64,000 nucleotides of DNA. Origin: Mesorhizobium loti CJ3sym. GTDB taxonomy: Bacteria > Pseudomonadota > Alphaproteobacteria > Rhizobiales > Rhizobiaceae. The stretch spans positions 61,208 to 125,207 of the forward strand of contig NZ_AXAL01000023.1 of assembly GCF_000472785.1 (NCBI RefSeq). The letters run 5' to 3'. Below the pieces are notes generated by a model. It had not been told where the DNA came from, searched no databases, and was given only the letters and a program-made list of their open reading frames with translations. Shown in pieces: positions 16,574 to 24,504 of the stretch. Position numbers and translations under genes: made by a program. Position 1 is the stretch's first letter, and each line of letters starts with the position of its first letter.

Positions 16574-17671
16574 TCAGGCCTTTCTGGACTGATGATAGCG
16601 GTGATCGACATACTCGGCGAGTGCGAGCACGATCAGCACGATGGAGACCAGCACCAGCGTGAAAGTGTTGGGCACACCAAGCCGGCGAGCAGCACTCTCG
16701 CCGCCGATCGACAGCACCGAGAGCAGGAATACGAAACCGATCGCGGCAAAACCGTTCATGCGGGCGAGAAACACGGCCGGAATGACCGCCAGCCCGTAAG
16801 CGGGGTTCCAGTCGGCACGGACATTGCCTTGCACGCCGATGATGTCGACGGCGCCGGCAAGGCCCGCGAGCCCTGCGGAAATGGCGAAGACGGCGACGGT
16901 CAGGCCCGGCACGCCGAGCCCCGAATGAACGGCGGCGCGCGGATTGGCACCGACGATCCGCAACTTCAGCCCGAACGACGTGCGCGTCATCACCAGATGC
17001 ACGATGATAATCGTCGCCAGCCCAAGCAGCAGACCGCTGGTGATGGTCGTGTCGAACAGACGCGGCAGCCGGTCTTCCACCGGCAGCGTGCGGGTTTGCG
17101 GCACGGTCGTGGAGGGATCGCGAAACGCCAGTTTGACGAGGACATTGGCGAACGACGTGCCAAGGAACGTCATCATCAGCGTGGTGATGATCTCGTTGAC
17201 ACCCTGATAGGCGCGCAGCAGGGCCGGCACCAACGACCAGATCATCGCCACCACCATGGCGATGAGGAACGAACAGAATAGCGCCAGCCAGGCCGGCATG
17301 ATCTCAACCAACACGGGGGCACTGGCAGCCGCCGTCACCGCGCCGAGCAGGAACTGTCCGTCGCCGCCGAGGTTCCACATGCCGGCGCGAAAGGCCACGA
17401 TAAGGCCGGCGGCAAGGAACAGCAGCGGCGCCATGCGCGTCAGCGTCTGCTGGATGCCGAGCGGCGAGAACAGGCCTTTCTCCAGCACGAAGCCATAATA
17501 GGCGAGCGGGTCGACGCCAACGGCAAGCAGGATGCAGCCGGCGATGACGAGAGCGATGAGGATCGGGCCGAGCGTCATCAGCAGCCGATGCAGTATGTCG
17601 CGGCGCGTCGCCGCCGCGCTCGTGGCATCGAGCGCGGTTGCACTGGCGGTGGGTGCGGTGTCGATGCTCAT
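16574..17671 (-). CDS. ABC transporter permease, BMP/nucleoside type (first subunit)
   Basis: A 365-residue permease, BPD_transp_2 family, with a first hydrophobic helix at about residues 33-50 and the signature FRAGMWNLGGDGQFLLGA (about 94-111). The ATG overlaps the ATPase stop (ATGA), showing translational coupling; codons further upstream are inside the ATPase gene and were rejected. Works with the neighbouring permease as a heterodimeric membrane channel. Substrate is undetermined: the family takes nucleosides, riboflavin-like and other ring compounds, and here the neighbours are B6 catabolic genes. Confidence 0.88.
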   Translation of the reverse strand: MSIDTAPTASATALDATSAAATRRDILHRLLMTLGPILIALVIAGCILLAVGVDPLAYYGFVLEKGLFSPLGIQQTLTRMAPLLFLAAGLIVAFRAGMWNLGGDGQFLLGAVTAAASAPVLVEIMPAWLALFCSFLIAMVVAMIWSLVPALLRAYQGVNEIITTLMMTFLGTSFANVLVKLAFRDPSTTVPQTRTLPVEDRLPRLFDTTITSGLLLGLATIIIVHLVMTRTSFGLKLRIVGANPRAAVHSGLGVPGLTVAVFAISAGLAGLAGAVDIIGVQGNVRADWNPAYGLAVIPAVFLARMNGFAAIGFVFLLSVLSIGGESAARRLGVPNTFTLVLVSIVLIVLALAEYVDHRYHQSRKA

Positions 17672-19227
17672 GCCGCAAGTCCGATCATCAGGCGCCCGAC
17701 CTTGGTTCGCGCATCGTCGGTGTTCTCGACGGTGCCGACCAGCGCTCCGTTGGCAATGACGGCGATGCGGTCGCACATGCTGAGCAGCTCCTCGAGGTCG
17801 GTGGAGATGAGCAGTACGGCGAGGCCACGCGCCGCCGTGTCGCGGATGCGCTGCCGCGACGCCAATGTGTTGGCGAGATCGAGACCGTAGGTTGGCTTGT
17901 TGAAGATCACCACCTTGGCACCTTCGGCCAGCTCACGCGCCAGCAGCACCTTCTGGATATTGCCGCCGGACAGCCGCGCGACCGGCGTCTTCAGGCTTGG
18001 CGTGCGCACATCATAGTCGCGCACCAGCTGCGCGGCCCGCTTGTCGATCTCGGCGCGCTGTTCGACACCGTTGCGCCAGAACGGAGCCGCGCCGACCTGC
18101 TTGAGGAAGAAGTTGATCGAGACCGGGAAGGTGCCGACCGTGCCCTCGCCCAGCCGGTCGTCGGTCAGGTAGCGAAGGCCACGCTGGCGGCGTTCGCCGA
18201 CGCTCAGCGCCTCTATTGCCGCGCCTTCCAGCCGCACCGAACCACCGGTGGTGGCACGCTGGCCGGCCAAGGCTTCCGCCAGCTGCTTTTGCCCGTTGCC
18301 GTCGATGCCGGCGATGCCCAGAATCTCGCCTGGAAGAATATCGAAGGAGATCGATGACAGGCCTGGCGCATTGTCCGTCGGCGCGACCGCCAGATCCGTG
18401 ACCTGAAGCAGCGGAGCGGCATCAGCGCGGACAGCACGCTCGACCGCTTCGGGATCGTCTTTCTGCTTGCCGAACATCAATTCCACGATTTCGGAGATGA
18501 TCTCCTGCTCGCCCAGCGCGCGAAAACGTTCGGGCGGGATCTCGCCGACCTTGCGGCCGAGCTTCAGCACCGAGATGCGGTCGCCGAAGGCTGCCGCCTC
18601 CTTCAGCTTGTGCGTGATGAAGACGATGGCGAGCCCCTGCTCAACCAGACGACGCATCAATGCGCCCAGTTCATCGATGCCCTTCGGCGTCAGCATCGAG
18701 GTGGATTCGTCGAGGATCAGCAGCCGGCTGTTGCGCACCATCGCGCGCAGGATCTCGACCTGTTGCTGCTCGCCAAGTGAAAGCTCCGCCACCTTGGCAT
18801 GCAGTTTCACCGTGAGGCCGAGGCTGCGGGTGATCTCGGCGACGCGCGCCGCCAGTTCTTCGGTCTTGGGTCGCTGCCACCACGGCCCGCCAAGCAACAG
18901 GTTTTCCGCCACCGTCAGCGTCGGCACCAGCATCATGTGCTGGAAAACAGTGCCGATGCCGAGCGCAAGCGCATGGCGCGGCGAAGTGATCGGCAGCGGT
19001 TTGCCATCGACCAGGATGCGCCCTTCATCCGGCTGCTGCAGGCCCGACAACATACCGATCAGCGTGGATTTGCCCGCGCCGTTCTCGCCAAGCAGCACAT
19101 GCACTTCGCCAGGACGGATCGACAGGTCGATGCTGTCATTGGCGACGATGCCGGGAAAGCGTTTGGTCACGCCTTCGAGCGCGACGATGTCGCGCCTGCC
19201 GACGGACGATGAAGAAGAACTGCTCAT
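17668..19227 (-). CDS. ABC transporter ATP-binding protein with two ATPase domains (BMP/nucleoside type)
   Basis: A 519-residue double ATPase. Domain 1: Walker A GENGAGKST (about residues 51-59), signature LSLGEQQQVEI, Walker B LLILDEST. Domain 2: degenerate Walker A GIDGNGQKQL and signature LSGGNIQKVLLAREL. This architecture (one good, one degenerate site) is typical of sugar and nucleoside importers (RbsA/NupO). The N-terminus begins with seven serines after Met. Energises import with the two permeases downstream and the BMP protein upstream. Confidence 0.92.
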   Translation of the reverse strand: MSSSSSSSVGRRDIVALEGVTKRFPGIVANDSIDLSIRPGEVHVLLGENGAGKSTLIGMLSGLQQPDEGRILVDGKPLPITSPRHALALGIGTVFQHMMLVPTLTVAENLLLGGPWWQRPKTEELAARVAEITRSLGLTVKLHAKVAELSLGEQQQVEILRAMVRNSRLLILDESTSMLTPKGIDELGALMRRLVEQGLAIVFITHKLKEAAAFGDRISVLKLGRKVGEIPPERFRALGEQEIISEIVELMFGKQKDDPEAVERAVRADAAPLLQVTDLAVAPTDNAPGLSSISFDILPGEILGIAGIDGNGQKQLAEALAGQRATTGGSVRLEGAAIEALSVGERRQRGLRYLTDDRLGEGTVGTFPVSINFFLKQVGAAPFWRNGVEQRAEIDKRAAQLVRDYDVRTPSLKTPVARLSGGNIQKVLLARELAEGAKVVIFNKPTYGLDLANTLASRQRIRDTAARGLAVLLISTDLEELLSMCDRIAVIANGALVGTVENTDDARTKVGRLMIGLAA

Positions 19228-19259
19228 GAAGGCCCAGCACTGAAAAACGGGAAAGGTCT

Positions 19260-19283
19260 GGAGGGGTGACGGATCACCCCTCC
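19260..19283 (-). promoter_or_regulatory. Intercistronic hairpin after the BMP-protein gene
   Basis: GGAGGGGTGA and TCACCCCTCC pair perfectly (10 bp) around a 4-nt loop, 21 bp past the stop of the binding-protein gene and 33 bp before the ATPase start. There is no U-run, so it is probably an mRNA-stabilising or partial-termination element that raises binding-protein expression over the membrane subunits. Confidence 0.6.
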
Positions 19284-19303
19284 GGCAGCCTGTATTGATC
19301 GCC

Positions 19304-20332
19304 TTACTGGGCGACGCTTGTCATCAGCGCCCTGACGGCGGCCGCGTCAAACACCGGATCGACCTTGATCTTGCCGGAAATGACGTCTTCGCGCAGCGTC
19401 TGGATTTCCGCCCAGACATTGTCCGGGATCGCAGCGGTCTTCAGCAGCTTGACCGAATCGTCCTTGAGGCCGATCGCATAGTGCTTGGTGCCGAACGTGT
19501 CGGCCTTCAGGTCAGCGATCATCGCCGCGTAGACCGGCTCGATGTTCCACACCACCGACGACAGCAGGAAGCCCTTGTCGATCGGCGACTTGTCACCGAT
19601 GACGTCGATGAAATAGACCTTGCCGCCGTCAGCCGCTTTGGTCGTCTCGACCGCCTGCAACATGCCGAAGCTCGAACCGTTGCCCTGGCCGAAGATGATG
19701 TCCGCACCCGACGCGATCACGCTTTCGGTGACGCGCTTGCCGCCGGCCGCATCGCTGTAGGCGGCCGGTCCGATCACCGCATAGGTGATCTTGACGGCCG
19801 GGTTCTCGGCCTTAACGCCCTGCGCGAACGCCGCCGATTGTGAGTTCCACGACGGCGGTTCGCCCGAGACAACGATGCCGACCGACTTCGAGCGCGACAT
19901 CTTGGCGGCGAGACGGCCGGCGAGATAGGCGCCCTGGTGGCCGCTCAGCGTGTAGTCGGCGACGAGGCCCTTCTCCAGGCCGTTGGGCGTGTCGACGATC
20001 GCCACCGGAACTTTCAGCTCCTTGGCGATTTCGGGCGCCGAGGTGTTGTAGCCGCTGGCATGCGCGATCAGCAGGCTGGCGCCATCGGACGCAAGTTCCC
20101 GCATGGTCGGACGAACGTCACCATAGCCGAGGCCCTGAGCCACGACCACTTCGACGCCGGCTGCCTTGCCCGCAGCCTTGGCCGCGTCGATGCCCTGCTG
20201 GTTCCAGCCATAATCCGTGCCTTCTTCGGGCGTCAGGATGGCGATCGACTTGACTTCGCCGGCAAACGCGCCGCCAAGCAAGACACTGCTCAATATAAGT
20301 GCGCTTACACTGCTTTTAAGAAGCTTTAACAT
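19304..20332 (-). CDS. BMP-family periplasmic substrate-binding protein
   Basis: A 342-residue secreted binding protein: signal peptide over about residues 1-24 (ending GAFAG), then a basic membrane protein (BMP/Med) type I fold with GTDYGWNQQGIDAA (about 38-51) and GQGNGSSFGM. No lipobox is seen at the usual place, so it is likely soluble in the periplasm. First gene of the run leading through the ABC subunits to B6 catabolic enzymes. GAGGG precedes the ATG. BMP proteins usually bind purine nucleosides; the context instead suggests pyridoxine, pyridoxal or pyridoxamine. Confidence 0.88.
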   Translation of the reverse strand: MLKLLKSSVSALILSSVLLGGAFAGEVKSIAILTPEEGTDYGWNQQGIDAAKAAGKAAGVEVVVAQGLGYGDVRPTMRELASDGASLLIAHASGYNTSAPEIAKELKVPVAIVDTPNGLEKGLVADYTLSGHQGAYLAGRLAAKMSRSKSVGIVVSGEPPSWNSQSAAFAQGVKAENPAVKITYAVIGPAAYSDAAGGKRVTESVIASGADIIFGQGNGSSFGMLQAVETTKAADGGKVYFIDVIGDKSPIDKGFLLSSVVWNIEPVYAAMIADLKADTFGTKHYAIGLKDDSVKLLKTAAIPDNVWAEIQTLREDVISGKIKVDPVFDAAAVRALMTSVAQ

Positions 20333-20432
20333 TTTACCCTCTCTGGTTGATTACCAATCATTATTCTTATTGTTATTGCGCGGAAGCGAGATAGACTGCC
20401 TGCACAAACCCACCCAACGGAGCTCAGGCAAA

Positions 20433-20858
20433 GTGAAGATTCGTTGTTTTCTCCCGGTGATGCTGGCGTTCACGTCCTTCGCCAATGCGGTTGAGTTGCA
20501 CCATGTCACCGTCCGCACCGGAACTGACGGGCTCGACATGGTGCCATTGACGATTTCGAATGCGGGCAGCGAAGGCCTGTCCTGCAATGCCGACTTCGCC
20601 CACTGGTATTCCGCCGGGATCGCCACGGTCGAGCCGGGCAGGAGCGCCCGTGTCGAACTCTGGTTCGATCCCAAGACCGGCACGTTCACGATCCTCAACG
20701 ACAAGCGCGAGAACCTGCCCGTCGAGCGGCTGTGGTGCGGCCTGTCGGGCCGCGCATATGCGACCCGCGTGCAGATCACGCTCGACCGCACCGACGCGGC
20801 GAATGGCGAGCGCGCCGTGTCCTGCGCCATGGCGCCGGACAGTCTTGTCTGCCGGTAG
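20433..20858 (+). CDS. Small secreted protein of unknown function, GTG start
   Basis: A 141-residue protein with a clear signal peptide (MKIRCFLPVMLAFTSFANA, residues 1-19) and four cysteines in the mature part, near SCNADF, LWCGL, VSCAM and the C-terminal VCR, which could form two disulfides. GGAG lies about 11 nt before the GTG. It is convergent with the NMT1-type binding-protein gene and divergent from the BMP operon. I recognise no family; the region around residues 55-75 has a beta-rich look. A real gene is likely from the export signal and codon pattern. Confidence 0.65.
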   Translation: MKIRCFLPVMLAFTSFANAVELHHVTVRTGTDGLDMVPLTISNAGSEGLSCNADFAHWYSAGIATVEPGRSARVELWFDPKTGTFTILNDKRENLPVERLWCGLSGRAYATRVQITLDRTDAANGERAVSCAMAPDSLVCR

Positions 20859-20894
20859 GCGCTCATCGATTGCCCGCCCAACACCGGGCGCCTC

Positions 20895-21905
20895 CTACTT
20901 GGTTGCCAGGAAGGTGTCGGTGAAGACATCATCGGCCGAGAGAGCCGTCTTGAGCACGCCCTGATCGGTGAGCGTCTTCAGCGTTTCTTCCCACTGCGTC
21001 TTCGTCATCCAGCCGAGGCCGTGTTCCTTGGTGTCCGGGCTGGTGAAGGTGGAGGCGATGTCGGCATTGATCTGCGCCAGCAGCACATCCTTCTTGTCGG
21101 CATAACCGGGTGCTGCCTTGGCCGTGATCTCGGCAGCCTCTTCGGGGTGCGCCACGACATAATCGAAGGCCTCCCTGTAGCCCTTGACGAAGCGGGCGAC
21201 GACGTCCGGTTTGTCCTTGATCATCGCCTGCGAGGTGAAGAGGCCCGAGCCGTAAGCCTTCCAGCCGTAATCGGCGCCCAACATGATGCTGAGCGATCCG
21301 GGACCGCCGGCCTTGGCCTCCAGTTCGGGAACCTCGGCATCGACATAGCCGATCACCGTCTGAACCCGGCCCAGGAGCAGGTAGCTTTCATAGGGCGGCG
21401 AGACACTGTTCAGCGTCATGTCCTTTTCGGTCAGGCCATTGGCCGCCAGGAAGCCCTTGAAGAAGAGGTAGGTTGAACCGGCCGGATGAATGCCGATGGT
21501 GAGACCCTTGAGATCGGCCGGCTTGGTGAGCTTCACCGTCTTGGCCAGCGACATGATCGCCAGCGGCGAATGCTGGTTGACGGCGGCCAGCGCCACCACT
21601 GGAACATTCTGCGACCGCGCGACAGCCAGCGTAGGAAGATCGCCGAAACCGAAATCCGCGTTCTCGTTGCCCACCAGCCGCATGGCGTCTGGCGAGCCGG
21701 AACCCTTGCGGATCTCGGTCACGTCGATGTCGTTCTTGGCAAAGAAGCCTTTTTCCTTGCCGACGAAGAACATGGCGTGGTTGCCGCGCACCACCCAGTC
21801 GAGCTGGACGTTTACCTTGTCCGCCGCCTGCGCCGCGCCGGAGAAGCCAAGCGCGCCGGCAAACGCTGCAAGAGTGGCTGCCTTGATGAATGAGCGTCTA
21901 AGCAT
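20895..21905 (-). CDS. NMT1/THI5-like periplasmic substrate-binding protein
   Basis: A 336-residue ABC binding protein with a Tat-like or Sec signal (RRSFIKAATLAAF, cleavage near AAQAADK at about 28) and the SsuA/NMT1 fold: VQLDWVVRGNHAMFFVGKEKGFF (about 33-55, NMT1 hallmark QLDW), then KGSGSPDA and TIGIHPAGST. NMT1/THI5-type proteins bind thiamine pyrimidine precursors, aliphatic sulfonates or related rings. It is encoded last in an ABC run directly downstream of FHMPC dehydrogenase, so a B6 compound or 4-pyridoxate is a plausible ligand. No lipobox. Confidence 0.88.
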   Translation of the reverse strand: MLRRSFIKAATLAAFAGALGFSGAAQAADKVNVQLDWVVRGNHAMFFVGKEKGFFAKNDIDVTEIRKGSGSPDAMRLVGNENADFGFGDLPTLAVARSQNVPVVALAAVNQHSPLAIMSLAKTVKLTKPADLKGLTIGIHPAGSTYLFFKGFLAANGLTEKDMTLNSVSPPYESYLLLGRVQTVIGYVDAEVPELEAKAGGPGSLSIMLGADYGWKAYGSGLFTSQAMIKDKPDVVARFVKGYREAFDYVVAHPEEAAEITAKAAPGYADKKDVLLAQINADIASTFTSPDTKEHGLGWMTKTQWEETLKTLTDQGVLKTALSADDVFTDTFLATK

Positions 21906-21926
21906 TGTTCTATCCTTCCTGGAGAC

Positions 21927-22742
21927 CTAGGCCTGGCTGAATTTCGGTGCCCACGGCACCACGATGCGTTCGAGAATCTCGGCGGCGTAATAGAAGGCGA
22001 TGCCCAGCACCGAAACGAGCAGCAGCGCCGCGAAGACCAGTGCCGTGTCGAGTTGGGTAGAAGCGAACTGAATGACGTAGCCGAGCCCGTCCGAGGCGCC
22101 GGCGAACTCGCCGACGATGGCGCCGATGACGCTGAGCGTCGCGGCGATCTTGGTTCCGGCCATCAGGTTCGGCAGCGAATGCGGGACACGGATCCTGAAC
22201 AGGATCTGGGTCTGGCTGGCGCCGACCGAATTCATCAGCGAGAGCAGCGAGCGGTCGACCGACTGCATGCCCGCCAGCATCGACAATGTCACCGGGAAGA
22301 AGGCGATGACCAGGATCAGGCCGATCTTGGGCGCCAGCCCGTAGCCGAACCAGAGGATGAAGATCGGCGCCAGTGCCACCTTGGGCACATTCTGGAACAG
22401 CACCACCAGCGGATAGAGCGCGCGCCCCAGCCAGTCGAAACGCACGATGACCAGCGCAATGGCGATGCCGACCACCACAGAGACAATGAAGCCGAACAGG
22501 ATCTCGCCTGCCGTCACCAGTGTCGCTTGCATCAGCGTTGCCCATTGCGCGACCAGCGATTGGGCGATCTCGGAGGGGGCGGGGATGATGAAGGCGGAGA
22601 TGGCGAAGATCCGCACCACGGCTTCCCACACGATGATCGTCGCCAGCAGAAGGATGACCGCCGGCAGCCAGCTGCCTGTTGCCGCTGCCCAGCTGGAGGC
22701 AAGCCGCGGCTCGGAGAGATTGGTGATGGGCTGATCGCTCAC
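21927..22742 (-). CDS. ABC transporter permease (SsuC/ThiX type)
   Basis: A 271-residue single-type permease (BPD_transp_1) with about six helices and the EAA loop ASQTQILFRIRVPHSLPNLMAG around residues 173-194. The ATG overlaps the ATPase stop (ATGA). Forms an importer with the NMT1-type binding protein downstream and the ATPase upstream. Role inferred as uptake of a heterocyclic vitamin or its breakdown product; the family also serves taurine, sulfonates and thiamine pyrimidines. Confidence 0.9.
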   Translation of the reverse strand: MSDQPITNLSEPRLASSWAAATGSWLPAVILLLATIIVWEAVVRIFAISAFIIPAPSEIAQSLVAQWATLMQATLVTAGEILFGFIVSVVVGIAIALVIVRFDWLGRALYPLVVLFQNVPKVALAPIFILWFGYGLAPKIGLILVIAFFPVTLSMLAGMQSVDRSLLSLMNSVGASQTQILFRIRVPHSLPNLMAGTKIAATLSVIGAIVGEFAGASDGLGYVIQFASTQLDTALVFAALLLVSVLGIAFYYAAEILERIVVPWAPKFSQA

Positions 22743-23572
22743 GACGTGCCTCCCGGTTGGTGGCTGGCGCGCAGCATCATCCGCAGCTGAACCGCCAGCC
22801 TGACGAACTCCGGATCTTCCGTCACCGACAGATCGCGCGGATAGGGCAGACCGATGTCGAGGCTCTCGGTGATCCGCCCGGGCTTGATCCCCATCACGTG
22901 GACATGGCGCGACAGGTGGATGGCTTCGTCTATGGAGTGGGTGACGAGCACGATGGTCTTGCCGGTGCGCTGCCAGATTTCCAGCAGCGACTGGCCCATC
23001 GAATCGCGGGTTATGGCGTCGAGCGCGCCAAACGGCTCGTCCATCAGCAGCACCGCCGGATCAAGCGCCAGGGCCCGCGCGATGGCGACGCGCTGACGCA
23101 TGCCGCCGGACAATTCATGGGGACGCTTGTGGGCGCTGTCACCCAACCCAACCAGTTCCAACATCTCCTGCCCACGCGCCCGCAAATCCGTGCGCGAGAG
23201 CGACTTGTCGGTGATGCCCAGCAGCATCGAAGCGTTGTCGACGGCATTCTTCCAGGGAAGCAGGTTGGCGTCCTGGAAGACGAGGCCGATCATACGCTTG
23301 CGCGCCGCCTCGACCGGCGAAAGCCCAGCGATCGAAACGCTGCCGCTCGTCGGATTTACCAGCCCGGCCAGAACCTTGAGCAAGGTGCTCTTGCCGCATC
23401 CGGAAGGACCGATGAGGGAGACGAACGACCCCTTCGGTACCGCGAGATCAATGTTCTGCAGCACCAGTTGCCTGGCCATGACGACCGAGACGCCCTTGGC
23501 GGAGATCAGATCGTCATCGTGGCGGATATGGGCCGGCCGGCCGCCTGCTGCTCGAATGGGTTCCATGCGCAT
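22739..23572 (-). CDS. ABC transporter ATP-binding protein (SsuB/ThiZ type)
   Basis: A 277-residue ATPase: Walker A GPSGCGKST (about 54-62), Q-loop FQDANLLPW, signature LSGGMRQRVAIARAL, Walker B VLLMDEPFGALD and the H-loop VTHSIDEA. The start at 23572 is 2 nt after the stop of the FHMPC dehydrogenase gene with GGGAG just upstream, so the ABC set is translated with the B6 catabolic genes. Energises the NMT1-type importer. Confidence 0.92.
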   Translation of the reverse strand: MRMEPIRAAGGRPAHIRHDDDLISAKGVSVVMARQLVLQNIDLAVPKGSFVSLIGPSGCGKSTLLKVLAGLVNPTSGSVSIAGLSPVEAARKRMIGLVFQDANLLPWKNAVDNASMLLGITDKSLSRTDLRARGQEMLELVGLGDSAHKRPHELSGGMRQRVAIARALALDPAVLLMDEPFGALDAITRDSMGQSLLEIWQRTGKTIVLVTHSIDEAIHLSRHVHVMGIKPGRITESLDIGLPYPRDLSVTEDPEFVRLAVQLRMMLRASHQPGGTS

Positions 23573-23574
23573 GG

Positions 23575-24504
23575 CTACTCCCGGCCCTCCAGGATGCGCC
23601 GCACCGCGACGAGCTTGCGCGCCCGTTCGCCTTGCAGTGCCTTGGTCTGCTCGGGCGTGTAGGCGAACATGCCCTCGCCCGACTTGATGCCGAACTTCGA
23701 CGCGTTGGTCTTTTCCAGCACCATCGGCGCGACATCGTCGCGATTGGAGAGATCCGCATTGAGGAAGGAGGAGACGGACTTGTAGATATCGAGGCCCGCC
23801 ATATCGAGCAGCGCCATCGGCCCGATCACGGCGATCTTGTAGCCGATGCCCCACGACACGCAGGTGTCGAGATCTTCGGGATCGATGACGCCGCGCTCGA
23901 CAAGGTCGACCGCCTCGCGCAGCAGCGCATAGAGCACGCGGTTTTCGACGAAGCCCGGAACATCCTTCTTTACCACCACCGGCAGCAAGCCGATGGAGCG
24001 GATCAGGTCGCGGATGACAGTCACGGTCTGCGGCGCCGTCTTCTCCCCGGCAATCACCTCGATCATCGGGATGATGTGCGGTGGGTTCGACCAGTGCATG
24101 CCCACCATCCGCTCGGGATGCGAGATATGCGCCTGCAGCTTGGTGATCGGGATACCGGACGTGTCCGACGCGACGATCGTGTCCGATGCGACCAGGCCGT
24201 CGATCGTGCGATAGACGTCGGCCTTGATCGAAATGTTTTCAGGAACGTTCTCGATGACGAGATCGGCGCCGGATACCGCATCGCTGATGTCGTCGGTGAA
24301 GCGAACCGTTCCAACGCCGGCCGGCGGCGGCGCGATCCCCAGGGAGTCGAGAACGGTCTCGGCCACACCCAGCATGGTCTGCGCGCGTTCGATCGCTGCC
24401 GGGGCAACGTCGTAGGCGACGACCTGAAGGCCGCCTCTGGCGAGCCGGGCGGCCATGCCCGGACCCATCGTGCCCATACCGATGATGGCGATACGCTGGA
24501 TCAT
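23575..24504 (-). CDS. 5-formyl-3-hydroxy-2-methylpyridine 4-carboxylate dehydrogenase (3-hydroxyacyl-CoA dehydrogenase family)
   Basis: NAD-dependent oxidation of the product of 4-pyridoxate dehydrogenase (FHMPC) to 3-hydroxy-2-methylpyridine-4,5-dicarboxylate. The 309-residue sequence has the Rossmann motif IIGMGTMGPGM (7-17) and the catalytic H137 (VGMHWSNPPH), the residue I remember for the M. loti enzyme Mlr6793. The family resembles fatty-acid 3-hydroxyacyl-CoA dehydrogenases, so a generic annotation would mislead; gene order with the neighbouring GMC and class II aldolase-like genes decides it. The ATG overlaps the stop of the 4-pyridoxate dehydrogenase gene (ATGA). Confidence 0.9.
   Translation of the reverse strand: MIQRIAIIGMGTMGPGMAARLARGGLQVVAYDVAPAAIERAQTMLGVAETVLDSLGIAPPPAGVGTVRFTDDISDAVSGADLVIENVPENISIKADVYRTIDGLVASDTIVASDTSGIPITKLQAHISHPERMVGMHWSNPPHIIPMIEVIAGEKTAPQTVTVIRDLIRSIGLLPVVVKKDVPGFVENRVLYALLREAVDLVERGVIDPEDLDTCVSWGIGYKIAVIGPMALLDMAGLDIYKSVSSFLNADLSNRDDVAPMVLEKTNASKFGIKSGEGMFAYTPEQTKALQGERARKLVAVRRILEGRE

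Noticed and set aside
15629..17281. Plus-strand frame of 550 codons over the two permease genes
   Set aside because: Antisense, rich in Arg, Gln and His without hydrophobic helices; the permease frames on the minus strand are well supported.
20433..20858. Extending the secreted protein to the upstream frame start at 20217
   Set aside because: The upstream part overlaps the BMP gene in antisense and destroys the signal peptide; the GTG at 20433 gives a clean one.
23575..24504. Fatty acid 3-hydroxyacyl-CoA dehydrogenase of beta-oxidation
   Set aside because: Family is right, but gene context and H137 with M. loti-like sequence favour the B6 intermediate FHMPC as substrate.
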